Shown here in pieces: positions 24,901 to 36,369 of a stretch of DNA of 64,000 bases. Source of the DNA: Paralichthys olivaceus (lineage: Eukaryota; Chordata; Actinopteri; Pleuronectiformes; Paralichthyidae); the NCBI RefSeq assembly GCF_024713975.1, contig NC_091094.1, positions 12,261,001-12,325,000 of the forward strand, given 5' to 3'. Below the pieces are notes generated by a model. It searched no databases and was not told the origin of the DNA. It was given only the letters and a program-made list of their open reading frames with translations. The position numbers and the translations under genes are program-made. Each line of letters opens with the position of its first letter. The first letter of the stretch is position 1.

Positions 24901-27900
24901 GGTTGGTAGACTTGTGCACCCTGTGAGATCACTATTCCAGCTGCAGTTGGAACCATCTTCACACTTGGCGCAGCTAAAAATCAGAAATGCAAAGCTCTTG
25001 TGAATAATTTTTCAAATCCTCAAAATCAGTGTGCAAAGACAAATTATCATATTATTTAAAATGCAGCAGATACTATTCTGTGCCGGATGCTTCTAAAATC
25101 AGAGGTTGATCTACTTAACTATAACAGTGTTTGATGTTTCAAAAACCAGTGTGAACTGTTAGAATAAGATGGTAATCTCAGTTATGTGTCATCACAAAAA
25201 GCACAGAGCCCTACCCTACTAAATACTGCCTCTAACACTTAATAAATATTCAGTGACTGACATCTTTGCAGCATGAAAGCATCTCATACCTCCTAGAATT
25301 CCATTTCCCTGTGATGTGCTGGCTCCTGCTGCTTGCTGGTAGTACGTCTGGTACTCCTATTTAGAAAAAAAACATTAATTGAAATAAAAATATTCGTTTA
25401 CAGGCTTTAAAGGATTGAAACCATATCACCAGAGAATGTACACAAAAGAGGTGCATATTACTGCCATTGTAGCTTGATCTTTTTAAACAATAATCAATTA
25501 CAGATACAACCGTGTGTCTCATTGCTTATGATGAGTACTAAAGTGGTAATTTTAATAAATGTTATCAAGTTATCAGACATTATCTACCCAAGCAAATTGT
25601 GTAATTTTTTCTTCTACTAACCTGTGACATTGGAGCGTAGCCTTCTTGCAGGTAGCTGTACTCTGACATCCCCTCTTGGCTCTATTGTGGCCGAAAAGAT
25701 AAATCGTGCATTAAGATTCTGTGATATTAATACTGGGAGATGATTATTAACAAGATGCTGAAAACACACACCTGACTTGAGGACCATTGGGCTGCAGCAA
25801 TGGCTGTGCTGGCCACAGAGAAGGCACTGACACGATTCCCATCAGGTAGTAAAAGATCCCTAAAATGAAAAAGGGTCAAAAATCACAAAATAGTAAGTTC
25901 ATTTTATGTGGTTTAATCTCTACCTTTATTTGAAAGACTACTGGCTATACTCACTTTCTAGCACTCTTAGCATAATCAACCCCGATTGTTTTTCCATCTA
26001 GTTTTAGAGGAGGCTGCAATCCCTGTAAGATGGTTAGCAGCTGAGAAGCCTCCTGTGAAAAGAAGTGATTTTAAGTTAAATGAATGAGGTGGTAAGTTCG
26101 GTGGTTGAGAATTTAACAGCACATTGTGACTATGGTCATTTGTCGATATAAAGAACACTTTACTAGTGGAGAGGACAGTTGTACAAAGGCAAAGCCTCTG
26201 TTCTGGCCCGTCTGCTTGTCCTTGATGAGGCGAATATTGTTCGATGACAGATTAGCATATGGTGCAATGGCCGTCATGATGGCTTCCACAGTTGTCATGG
26301 CAGCAATATTTCTCAGGATGATTGCTGTCCAGAACAAAAGTCTATATTTAAAAACAATTTACCACTGACAGAAAGTGCAACATGGCATATGTAAAATAGA
26401 ACTCTCTTACTGTCGCCATAGAAATCTCCACTGGATTGAGTTTCAGAGACTCCTGTATTACCGCTGGTTTCACTTTCTGTTGAGAGAATGACAGAGGTAA
26501 GAGGTGCATTAACATCAACTTCAGAGCAGAGGAATTAAAGAATTGGAAATGAGATATAAAGTTAAGTGTCAAAAACTTGTGCTAAAATGTTTACAGTATC
26601 AGTTTGACTATCTCATCAATTCCATGTTTTGTGTTTATTCCCCATTTTGTGTTACTGTCAGGTAGAAAGGAAAAATGCATGCTTCTTTCCCAATCTATGC
26701 ACTTTGCCTACATCTGACAGTGTCAACACTAAACAATCCATATCACTTGGTTTACTAGGCCTGTGCAACTCCAAGAACACAAGCTTTGCGTTGCATCCCG
26801 GCACTGCTGCCTCAGCCTGTCAGTGGCCTCTTGTTGATTAACTACTTACCAGCTTTGGCTGCTCCACACCTGAAGCACTTCAGCCTCCTCCGGAAATTGT
26901 ACAGGCCACACTGCAAGTAACCGTTCACATCATTTTTATTATACACCTACTAAAGCCCTTCACAGTGCTGCCTCAGAGAGCAGCCAGTCTATATTGGTGC
27001 AGCATACCATACTTACCTCAGACACAACCTAACCTTTACCGCTCATCCAAATGTAGGTGTAACCAAAAAAATAAGCTGACACAACTAACAATTGTAATTT
27101 AAAGACCAAATATGTGTGTGTTTGTGTAGTGTTTTGTAGTAACGTTGTTAAGGTGATGTGACCATGAAACTAAAGACTTACAGTGTTGCAGAGCCAGTCT
27201 TCATACTTGTTTCTGGGGTGACTGTAGTGCATGTCCACACTTTTGCCTTGGATCGTCAGGCGTTTCTGAAAGAGGAGGACAAATGTCAACCAAGTGCTAG
27301 TGGTGAGAATTCATCTCATCAACAGAGCAAGCAGTGTCGGAAGGGAGAGAAGGGGAAGAGGGACCCCCATCAGATAGCCTTGTGTTAAAGACAGCCACAT
27401 GATGTATATGTGAGCATGATGTATAGAGGGTTCTTTAGGTGTTTGGGACCCGCGTGCCCAGACTAAGCTGGAGCAGAGTGTACAATGTGACCCTAAAAGA
27501 CATGTATTGGCTTCCCACAGAAATGTTAAGGAAGAGAGTGACTGTTAAAAAAATGAAAATAAAAAAAAAATCTACTGAGAGGGCTCTGTCAGCAGGGTAA
27601 TGATGTGTTCTTTATCTTAAATGCAAATTCCTTAAGGAGATGACCTCACAATCTGAATAAAATCTGCAATTCTGATGCTATTGCCATTATATAAACTTAT
27701 CAAAATACTTAAAAAAGAAATCATTTATAACCATCTATATTAGTATAAACATTTTTTTTCTCTCTGCAACACACAATTTTTTTTCTAAATGATTAATAGC
27801 TTCCACACTACTTATTTAATACACTTTGGTTGCCTTTTAGGTTATTTTTCCAGATCCCCAAGATTAAAACTAGACTTGGCGATTGTGAAGCAACCTGATT

Positions 27901-29789
27901 GGTCTCCATCCATCGGGTAGCATCTTGCAAGTGATAAAAGTCCACGAAGGCGAAACCACGGCTTATACCTAGAGACAGCATTCAAATATAGACGGGAGGC
28001 GTGTTAGTTAAGAGTCCATGGGAATATTATTCAAAGTCTTCCACAAACTGCTTCACAACCCAGGCCCTTTTTTGTACACAATGGGCCACTCCTTAGGAGT
28101 TTTACTATAGCAAGAAATCCTGCTGAATATCACTATTTGAAACACACTCAACATCAAAGTGAGTGTCTACCAACTGACTTTTTCATAACTATTATTGCTT
28201 CTGTTACTTACCTTGGAAAAGATCCACAATTAACTGAAATGAAAAGTCTGTTAAGTAATTTGATAAAATTCTATTAGTTGCTATAGGAAAATGGGTCTGA
28301 ATGGAAGCAGCTTGGCCCTATGGTCAAAGACTGGGGGAAGGTTGGGGTCCGTCTTTTACATCTGGTTCTCACCTGTTTTTTTCTTCATCAGTCTGACATC
28401 CACTGGCTGGGGTCCCTCCAGCTGGTCAATGGCAAAACGAATCTAAATAACAACACAAAGATTGTACTTTCACGTTTTTATACTGAACCTGTCCCATTTA
28501 AAAATGGCATGTCATCCAACAGAGTGAATTGTTAACACACATACAACAAAATTAGGCACAAAGAGTTAATACTTACATCATCCTCAGTGACATGAGGAGA
28601 CAGACCCCAGAGCATGATGGTCTTGCTCTTCCTCTCATCCCCAGGCTCTCTTCTGTAATCCTGCTCTGGGTAGTCACCATCCGAGTGATAACCATCTTCT
28701 GATCTATCACTGTTGCGTCGTTTACGGTCTCTTTGCTTTAAAACAAATACAATCAATACATCAATTGCATAATAATGTCCTCAAAGAACAAAACATTTCA
28801 ACCAAAACATCATGGTAGATTTTTAAGTCAGGACATATTTGAATAACTACCTCTGGACTGTCTCTGGATGCTCGACGGTCTCCACCCTCATAACGTTCAC
28901 TACGTCTCTCTTCCCCCCAGCGGCGCATGTTGTGTTCACGCTCCGGATCCCTCTCTCTTCTATCACGCCATTCTGATTCATCACGGGCCTGGTCAGAGCC
29001 ATATCTACCGCTACGTTCTGTCCGACTAATCCTATTAGGGACAGCATAAAATGGAAAAGTAAAACATCAGCACAACATTGCATTTTTTTAAGTGATCCAA
29101 GTAAATACTACTACATCATCAAGCTCAACTTCACCAATTCTTGATGACCATAGTACATAAATAACCCTGTCTCAAATATTTACATGTATAGATTTTTGTA
29201 ATGCATGTGGATAAAAGGCATCTTAAACATTTATACTAGTTTTTAACAACATTAAAAACACTGTTTATGATAACACACCAACAAAATATTTCTAGAAATA
29301 CTACAAGATCAAGATTGAAAAGTTAGTTGATCTTGATTTCTCTGCATGAGCTACAAAGCAGCCACTGATTTACAGTTAGATTTTAACTTTTAGTATGTGT
29401 ACTTTTTTCAAATATAATGCTAATGTATGGAAACTTGCTTCCAAGATGGAGTTGGCCACTGTCATAAGAAATGTCCCATCAGGCATCAACATCAAATTAT
29501 AATTTCCCCTCATTTAACCTGGGAAAACGTCAAATCAACTATATAGGGATGACTGCAATCATTAATAACGGGGGGGGGTTCTGTAGGATACTACATGGTC
29601 TGCATATTCGTACAGATTACTCATTCCTGGAATACAAAAGTGAACTGGACCTTAATTAATTTCCGACAATTAAGACTACAGACATTTTGAGTCCTCCAAA
29701 GGACGGGTCACTGAGCTGAAATTCTGGCTAACCACACCTAGCATGGCGACAGACGCCGGAGCAGTTACTCACCTTTTATCGGCTCCCAT
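21997..29789 (-). CDS. rbm5: RNA-binding protein 5 (splicing regulator), complete
   Basis: 24 coding exons sum to 2526 nt (841 aa plus stop; human about 815): 29773-29789 (ATG 29789), 28851-29031, 28577-28735, 28373-28442, 27895-27968, 27182-27265, 26850-26910, 26411-26476, 26164-26324, 25955-26052, 25772-25859, 25622-25681, 25290-25356, 24873-24973, 24636-24774, 23926-24017, 23647-23811, 23357-23497, 23161-23244, 22844-23029, 22680-22754, 22481-22581, 22232-22361, 21997-22122. Domain order: Arg/Ser-rich N-terminus, RRM1 ([21 protein letters not shown]), RanBP2-type zinc finger (CGLYNF, CFRCG), RRM2 ([16 protein letters not shown]), OCRE Tyr repeats ([20 protein letters not shown]), C2H2 finger (CLLCRRQF), G-patch ([20 protein letters not shown]). 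A non-coding first exon ends at 30030. In mammals the nuclear protein controls spliceosome assembly and alternative splicing of apoptosis genes. RBM10 is the nearest paralogue; synteny favours RBM5. Confidence 0.95.
28212..28233 (-). other. Candidate 22-nt cryptic or poison microexon in rbm5
   Basis: Between rbm5 coding exons ending at 28373 and starting at 27968, the minus strand shows a branch-point-like TTACTTAAC, a pyrimidine-rich stretch, acceptor TTTCAG, 22 nt, then the donor GTAAGT. The flanking exons already join in frame without it. Including 22 nt shifts the frame inside RRM1 and brings a stop in the exon at 27182-27265. No transcript evidence is available here. Confidence 0.4.
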
Positions 29790-29989
29790 TTTCCACTCTG
29801 CTTCCACAATCACACGACCTGTAGAAATAAATAATGCAGATTACAACCATGCAAACGCCATGTTGCTATTTTAACACTGACATCGTCGCACACACGACAC
29901 AAGTCTCCTACAAACGAACCATCTAGTTAACATGCGCACAACAGGACGGTTGTAAAAACATGGACACGGTCTAACCTCAGCAAACGATA

Positions 29990-30380
29990 GGCGGTAAAAT
30001 GTCTCTGCTGTGAAAACGCAGTCACTCACCGGTGTCGGTTGTTCGCAGTGTAGTTGATAACTTTTACTGTTTCAAAACAATACTGGAAGATTTACAAACA
30101 GCTGAATTCATCTCACGTTCAAGGACTTTCGACAACACCACTATGGCACCTTCTTCTTCCCAAGATGCATTGGTGCACAACCCGGTGCATCACGGGTAAT
30201 ATCCTGCCCAGAGTTTCCCTCATAGGCACAGGAAATTAAAATCGGTCTTTTATGTTGATATTACGAGTACTATTTGGGATGTAATGATATGAAGATGGCT
30301 TATTGGGTTCGCATAATATTACTGCTGTCTGCCACCGCTAGAGAAGGACGCCATGTTACTCGAATATTGTTCAGGTGGTG
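29990..30380. promoter_or_regulatory. rbm5 first exon and promoter region
   Basis: A 5'UTR exon of rbm5 ends with donor CACCG then GTGAGT at 30030 (minus strand), so transcription starts at or just above about 30060. Upstream are a YY1-like AAGATGGC at 30292-30299 and moderate CpG content. I see no TATA box, as is usual for housekeeping genes. The start site is inferred. Confidence 0.45.
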
Positions 30381-31310
30381 CCTGAAATTCTATACTGAGG
30401 GCAAAACTATTCCCAGACCGCCATTTTACTGTACATATCGTCATGTATCTTGCCATGTTTGTACTGATTCAATACCCTCTTTAAATTGTTGTTTGTTGAT
30501 TAAACTCCATTCAATTTAATCAAAAAAAATGATAAAATTGTAATCGCTTAAATGTATTTATATCATACATTTGTATCTATTTCATGTGATGTGAATGCTG
30601 GAATAATTGATCTGGAAGTTTGACTTGGTTCTACCTGTTTTTGCAGAGCTACAAAATGAAATATGGTGCCTCGCTCTGATGTGTGTATGTATGACGTCCT
30701 CTCATCATTTCTGTTGTTTAAGACATGAAGCATATTTAAATGGTATGGAGGGCTGTGCTGATTCCACAGAAGGAGAATCATCATTTAAGTCCTGCATATT
30801 AATGCATTACTTACAATATTACATTGTTAGATATGCAGATTGTGCAATAATAGTGTTTTATTTATATGATGATGACCCTGTGTACAATATGCACAACAGG
30901 GCATGTTTGCTGTCCAGCTTGTTTGTTTTTAAGATACTGCACGTGTTGATCTTCCCTTGTTATTTATCTGTATGTCTTTGTTTTGTTTGAGTATATTGAG
31001 CACAACTGAGAACTACACTCTAGAAACACATTTCATAATATGAATCACTCTTGCGCAGATAATTATTTGCTGCTATGGGAAACACAGTTATTGTTTAGCA
31101 TTTATTACAGTATTTAAATCCCAAAACATCACCAAACATTTAACTGTACAAGCATGGTTCCTTAATAAAGATGACGCCACAATAACTTGTTCAACATGGC
31201 ACACAAGAATGTTCCTCTTTTATAAATCTCTGATGTGTTAATGGTAGTGCATACAACACAGACAGTTAACAAATTGTGCTGATACCAGATCCATAACTGA
31301 GCTCCATGAT
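30381..31310. other. Intergenic DNA between rbm5 and brk1
   Basis: AT-rich sequence with a 127-codon plus-strand open frame at 30607-30990 that resembles no protein I know and has no splice or codon-bias support. The right end is the probable brk1 3'UTR: TTTATT near 31326 reads as a minus-strand AATAAA. Confidence 0.5.
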
Positions 31311-31589
31311 GTTTTTAAAACCAATACTAATGGAATTTATTTTTTATTTTGTAACATTGATCATGTTTGAATCGCTGACGGCCAAGACTGACCGATATCT
31401 TCTATACAAATGCATCATGAGGTAAAAACAACACAAAACTTAAACCATTTAATATAAAAAATGGTCCACATGGCCCCAGAAAAGGAGGTGGAATCCATAT
31501 CACTTAATCCAAAGACTCAGGGTGAAGGGGAATTGGAAGGGGTGGGGGGGCAGGTAGCTCCAGGATGCTATGGATCTCCATGATGAGGT

Positions 31590-32390
31590 CTAGGTCAAAG
31601 TCTCTCCTTTTGTCACCTGGAATGAGACACACATTTCAATGATGTTACATTTGTTTTGAGATATTCATATTAAAACAAGCCATCGGATCGTTCGAATTCC
31701 ACTGCAGGAAACTTACTCTGGCCTCAATGTATTCAATCCTCCTCTCCAGCGCTGTCAGCTTCTCATTTAGAGTGGCCAGACGGGATCGACACGACATATC
31801 TGATGGAATCAAGTTGCATTTGTTATCATTTGTAACATATTAGTGGAGCAGCATGTCTGTAATGTCCATAAGAAAGGACAACATCCCTGCTGGTAACTTG
31901 GATGAGTGACTCTGCAGCTACTGCTATGACATAAATGACAGCGGAGCAGGCTAGCGTTAGCAGTAGCTTAGACTGGCGTTAGCTATGACACTACTCGACT
32001 GTAGAAGTCTTTTGACTGCACTTTGTAGGCAGCTAATACAACTTAAATCAAAGTGTAATGCACATCATCACCAAACTGTCGTATTTGTACGAGAAAACAG
32101 CAACCAGCCCGCAGCTAATGATAAAGCTAACTGCTACATGGGAGTGGCCATTGAAAAACATCAACACCAGTGCTAGCCACACACAGGAAGGCTAGCACCA
32201 GCAGCTAGCTTGCTCCACAAATTCACACGAAACAAAGCGTGGGTTCCTCGGAACTGCTCGTTGGAAACTCACCGAAGGAATTCAGAAAGTCGGCGATTTT
32301 CTTGATGCTGCTCGTGATCACTTCTATGTACTCTCGGTTGGCCCAGTCCTGGTGAATCTCTCTCTGCACTGGGTCCTCCTGGCCGGCCAT
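31590..32390 (-). CDS. brk1: BRICK1, small subunit of the WAVE/SCAR actin-nucleation complex, complete
   Basis: Three exons, 32273-32390 (ATG at 32390), 31717-31799 and 31590-31616, give 228 nt, 75 aa plus stop, the same length as human BRK1. The protein reads [20 protein letters not shown], then the helical coiled-coil part with [11 protein letters not shown] and [13 protein letters not shown], and ends VTKGETLT, near-identical to mammalian BRK1. The family forms the trimeric helical core of the WAVE regulatory complex with WAVE and ABI, linking Rac signalling to Arp2/3 actin branching in the cytoplasm. All introns are GT-AG. The start region is CpG-containing (32390-32480), consistent with a housekeeping promoter. 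Identification is very secure because the protein is so conserved. Confidence 0.97.
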
Positions 32391-32479
32391 GTTGGACGAT
32401 TCGCGATACGGCGTAGCGTTCATTCCGGGATAGATCCCTGCGCACGTCCAGGCAGGATGGCGCAGACAAGACGACTGTC

Positions 32480-33370
32480 TGTGGTTCATGAGCAGAAAGC
32501 CTCACGGAGGAGGCAGAAAAAAGAAGATTCATATTAATTTCGTAATATATTTGATAATGTTTTAGGCTAAATAATTCGTCCATAAATGTAAATATAGCAA
32601 TAAAGGAGCCTGTTTTGTTTTATTTTTCTAAAAATGACGTTGAATTATATGTTAACCTAATTTCCAGTCATCCAACAAAAGGGCTGTTTAAACTTGTAAC
32701 ATCTTTAAATTCTGCAGGATAATTATATGATTTATATATTATACAACAACCGTGGCTTGTATGTTATTGTATACAAACCCATGTATACTTATGAGGCTTT
32801 ATTCTGTTATTTTAAAATAAAAATAATAATAAATTAAAGAAGACCCCTGCACAGGCAAGACAACTCTATACGTTTCATAAATCAATAGCCTCATCTAGTA
32901 GTTAGAATAAAACACACACTAATTTACAATTACAAATTTTGCCCTTATAACATATAAAGTAATGCCACACCTCAGCATCAATTTACGTTAAATAATCAAT
33001 GCACGTAACCTAAGCCAACTGAAGGCATTATTGTCTGGTACACAGCATCCCACAGTTTATCTTTTTAGAATAGAAAGACCTCATAGCTCTGCTTTAATTT
33101 GAGTAAAGTAACACACACACAAGTGCATCTTCCAGAGGTGAAAATTCATGTTGAACACTCACCAGGTTCTTAATGTCAAAGTTACACTGGTTAACTTCCC
33201 TGAATGACGGTTGCCAAGCAACAAGATCTCAAAGATGTTACTGTTTCGGATTTTGTTCACCTAAAACAAACACTGGCCACACAAGTCAGATATCATCATC
33301 TATGGTTTGCAGATAGTCGAGAATGTTGTGATGCGTGTGAACTCATTGAACAGACATGCCGACAGCACTT
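32480..33370. other. Intergenic DNA between brk1 and gpx1
   Basis: AT-rich non-coding DNA with no recognisable gene. It runs from the brk1 promoter side to the probable gpx1 polyadenylation site, where TTTATT at 33387-33392 is a minus-strand AATAAA. Confidence 0.5.
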
Positions 33371-33454
33371 GGTATGACAGGAAATGTTTATTTTGTCAAG
33401 CAATTTGGAAAATTATGATATGAGTTATACACAGTGGTTGAGTCAGGCTTTTAC

Positions 33455-33515
33455 ATCTTCATCAGAACCTCCCCTCACAAAAAAGGCTTCAAGGAGTGTC
33501 TTCATTTAGTAAACA
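33455..33515 (-). promoter_or_regulatory. SECIS element in the gpx1 3'UTR
   Basis: On the minus strand about 155 nt after the stop: ATGA at 33505-33502, 12 nt of 5' stem, the unpaired AA, an apical loop, and a complementary 3' strand closing with TGAT at 33464-33461. The ATGA/TGAT pair forms the kink-turn quartet that binds SBP2. Stem pairing (CTCC with GGAG flanked by G-C, A-T and G-T pairs) has one mismatch and one bulge by eye. This explains how the codon-40 UGA is decoded. Confidence 0.85.
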
Positions 33516-33660
33516 GGCTTAACAACCACATTGTACTGCACTGGAAACACTCATATCACATTTTTAATAGAGCTGCACAAGATAACCAAACAGATGTGTG
33601 ACTGCTGATACATACTTCTGGCCAAACCTGTTAATCTTTACAGTTAGCCTGATTGTTTAT

Positions 33661-34778
33661 CTACTTGACCTTCTGGAGCAGATCTTTAATATCTGCCTCG
33701 ATATCAATGGTAAGGAAATTTCTGCTGTAGCGCTTGTAAGGCTCTCCATCTGGGCCAATCAGGAACTTCTCAAAGTTCCAGGAAACATCGTTCCTACTCA
33801 CTGGACTCCAGATGATGAACTTTGGATCACTCATGAGAGCCATTGTATCGTCGCTGGGAAATGGCAGGCTGTTCTTCAGATAGACAAACAAGGGGTGCGC
33901 ATCCTTCCCATTCACATCCACCTTCTCGAGGAGCTGGAACTTTGGTTCAAAGCCATTCCCAGGACGGACATACTTCAGACATCTTAGGATTTCTTCATTC
34001 TTGCAGTTCTCCTGTTATAAAAAGAAAAATATTGACCAACCGAAGAGCCGATTAACAGTGTGACGTTGAGCTTCTAGACGATTTCATTCAAATTTTTAGG
34101 CCGCAGGTGCATTCAATTTTGAATAACTTTTGTTTTACTTTAGAGTATAGAGTATTTCCATTTGATGTGACATGTACTCCACTTAAGATAGTTACTGTAA
34201 ATCTCAAAATTAGATTTCTGAGTGCTGAAACCATCAAATAATTATAAAGGCAAATGAATAGAATACTACTATAATATATTAAGTTGTTAGTTATTATTAT
34301 TAGCTCCACTTCCAAATACAACAGTAAAGTGCTACTTTAGCCTCAACACATTTGTCACACAACACCACACCATTGCGTGGACAATTACAATGCTATAATA
34401 ATAGAATAATACTTGCAGTGACATTTTGTAATCAGACATTTCCTTGCAATGTTGCTTAAAGGCCTTCGAGTCTAAAACATTTTTGGTCACATTGTAAATA
34501 TGTAGGATTATATACATCTCAATAATATCCTCACATGGGGGAACGTGACTTGCCTGATGTCCAAACTGATTGCAGGGAACACCCAGAATAACGAGCCCCT
34601 TGGAGGAATACCGAGAGTACAGCTCGTTCATCTGAGTGTAGTCCCTGGTTGTTGTTCCTCAGAGAGACGCCACATTTTCTACGAGAACAACTTTCCCCTT
34701 TAGTGCAGCGAAGCTGAAGGACTCTCCAGACAGCAGCTTGGCGGTCAGCTCATAAAACCTCTTCGCGTTTCCAGCCAT
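33661..34778 (-). CDS. gpx1: Glutathione peroxidase 1, selenoprotein, complete
   Basis: Two exons, 34554-34778 (ATG 34778) and 33661-34011, give 191 aa plus stop if the in-frame TGA at 34661-34659 (codon 40) is read as selenocysteine. The context is [21 protein letters not shown], the invariant GPX active site. The tetrad is complete: Sec40, Gln75 (in CNQFGHQ), Trp153 and Asn154 (in [12 protein letters not shown]). The family reduces hydrogen peroxide and organic peroxides with glutathione in cytosol and mitochondria. The intron starts with GC (CAG then GCAAGT) and ends at AG 34013-34012. A SECIS element lies in the 3'UTR. GPX2 is the closest alternative; the 3p21.31-type neighbourhood supports GPX1. 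An ordinary gene caller would truncate this at the TGA. Confidence 0.94.
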
Positions 34779-34989
34779 TCTTCTGAGACTCTTCTGGTTT
34801 CCGGGTGAATTTAACGAACACTTCAGGAAATCCACTTATTTTTATTCAGGCGGTCCAACGTCAACTAGTCCAGCCTTCACCTTCTTCAGGAGGCGGTGCG
34901 TCAAGTTTTTTTCAATAGTTAAATACAAATTCAACAGACAAAACCATTAACAATAACAAATGTATAACAATGGAGGACTGAGTTAATTT

Positions 34990-35700
34990 AATGAAAAATG
35001 ACATTAACATGCACGTAGAAAAAAAAGCACGAGACCTCTCAAGAGTAAAATCCATTTAACAAAAAGTAAATAAATACAATAAATATGTGGATTGAATGTG
35101 ATGAATTAAACTTAATAAACTATTAATGGAAACCAACTAAATGATACTGCTGACAAATATCCATAAAACAGTAGGACTTTCTCAGTTTTTATCAGTTTCA
35201 AAGAATCTGAATAAAATGATAATTCTTTAAAAAATATATTGAATCTCAGAATGAGTCTTTAAAAATCAACATACAATAACAACAACAATGTAAGAGTCCT
35301 CTAATTTAATACAAATGTATGTAACAAAACAAAGTAGAGAGATTACAAGAGAAATGTTCTAATGTTTTGAACGTTATACAGAATGCACATTCATTAGAAT
35401 CAATGTTGAACCTAAGTCTAGAACATTCATTACAGGGAAAAATATCACTCATTGTTTTAAAGTGCACATATTTAGCTTCAGAAAGCTGATATATCTGTGA
35501 GATGTGTTTTGAATGAATGAAAAGCTGGTCATGTTAGATACGATATCTTGGTAAGAATAGAGAATTGAAAATAAAATGGAAATTAATTTAGAATATCTTT
35601 AAAATGAGCAAGAGCCAAAAAATGCTTTCTCCTCCTTTAGCCATCTAAATGAAGCAGATGAGGCCCAATACACATTTACTTAAATTATGTTTTGTTTATT
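34990..35700 (-). mobile_element. Decayed L1/Tx1-type LINE 3' fragment
   Basis: Minus-strand translation around 35340-35440 gives a degenerate NIDSNECAFC followed by TLEHL, resembling the Cys-rich region after the reverse transcriptase of L1-clade LINEs (typically CxFC, then ETLEHLFW, then C). The surrounding AT-rich sequence has many stops and no intact ORF. Boundaries are approximate. This is an old, inactive 3' piece. Confidence 0.45.
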
Positions 35701-35745
35701 TAGATTTATTAAACGGATCAATGTAGTCTATACCAACAGACTGTA

Positions 35746-35768
35746 GGGGGGGGGGGGGGGGGGGGGGG
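35746..35768. repeat. 23-base poly-G tract
   Basis: Uninterrupted G run about 600 bases upstream of the p4htm start codon, with strong quadruplex potential on the plus strand. Its length may be an assembly estimate. Confidence 0.95.
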
Positions 35769-36369
35769 CTGTGTTTTTGCTTTAGGTCACCAGAGGTCAG
35801 CATTGCACGCTGGGCAGACTGCTGCTGTCAAAGGTGGGGGAAGATCCAGCTCCTTCGATGGCGTTTAAACAACAGAATATACGTATCAGTGTTGTTTTGT
35901 CACGTTCACAGATGCATCGCTCATTTTGAAGGATGGTTACTTTCCTCGGACTTCGCTGGCTCGGGTTTATGGAGCAGTTTTGTGAGAGGAGCTGCTGCGC
36001 TGCGCTCTCGGATGCGCAGTGCGCTTTGCTGCTGAGTGCTGCTGCTGCAGTGTAAACAAGACTGACGCCGTCCAGGGTCTGCAGCGCCGGTGTGAGAAGA
36101 GATTCATTCATTCTGGATGAGTCCAGATGATAAATGACTTCTTAGTTTCAACGAGCATATTTGTAATTATGAGCAACCTGCGCCTTTTTCTCTGTGCGTA
36201 ACGACGTCTCCAGGACTGAAGCTGGCCTGAGCGCTCCTCGAGGATTGTCCTCTTTTTTTTTTTTTTTTAATCAAACTTGATCTGTCGCCTCTGAGCATCC
36301 AGCGTTTCATTGAGTCGTTTTTTGGTTTAATTACATGGACTTTGGGGAAGCACCGACTCCTTCCTTCCA

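Larger units (their letters stand above)
34800..36369. other. Divergent intergenic region between gpx1 and p4htm
   Basis: Holds a decayed LINE remnant, a 23-base poly-G tract at 35746-35768, and from about 35800 the GC-richer promoter and 5'UTR of p4htm. No other gene is visible. Confidence 0.5.

Noticed and set aside
30607-30990. 127-codon plus-strand open frame
   Set aside because: No family resemblance, AT-driven composition, no splice support; lies in the rbm5-brk1 gap.
34332-34553. Read-through of gpx1 exon 1 into the intron as an alternative C-terminus
   Set aside because: The GC donor with exact consensus and a perfect family match in exon 2 explains the gene; the extension has no family similarity.
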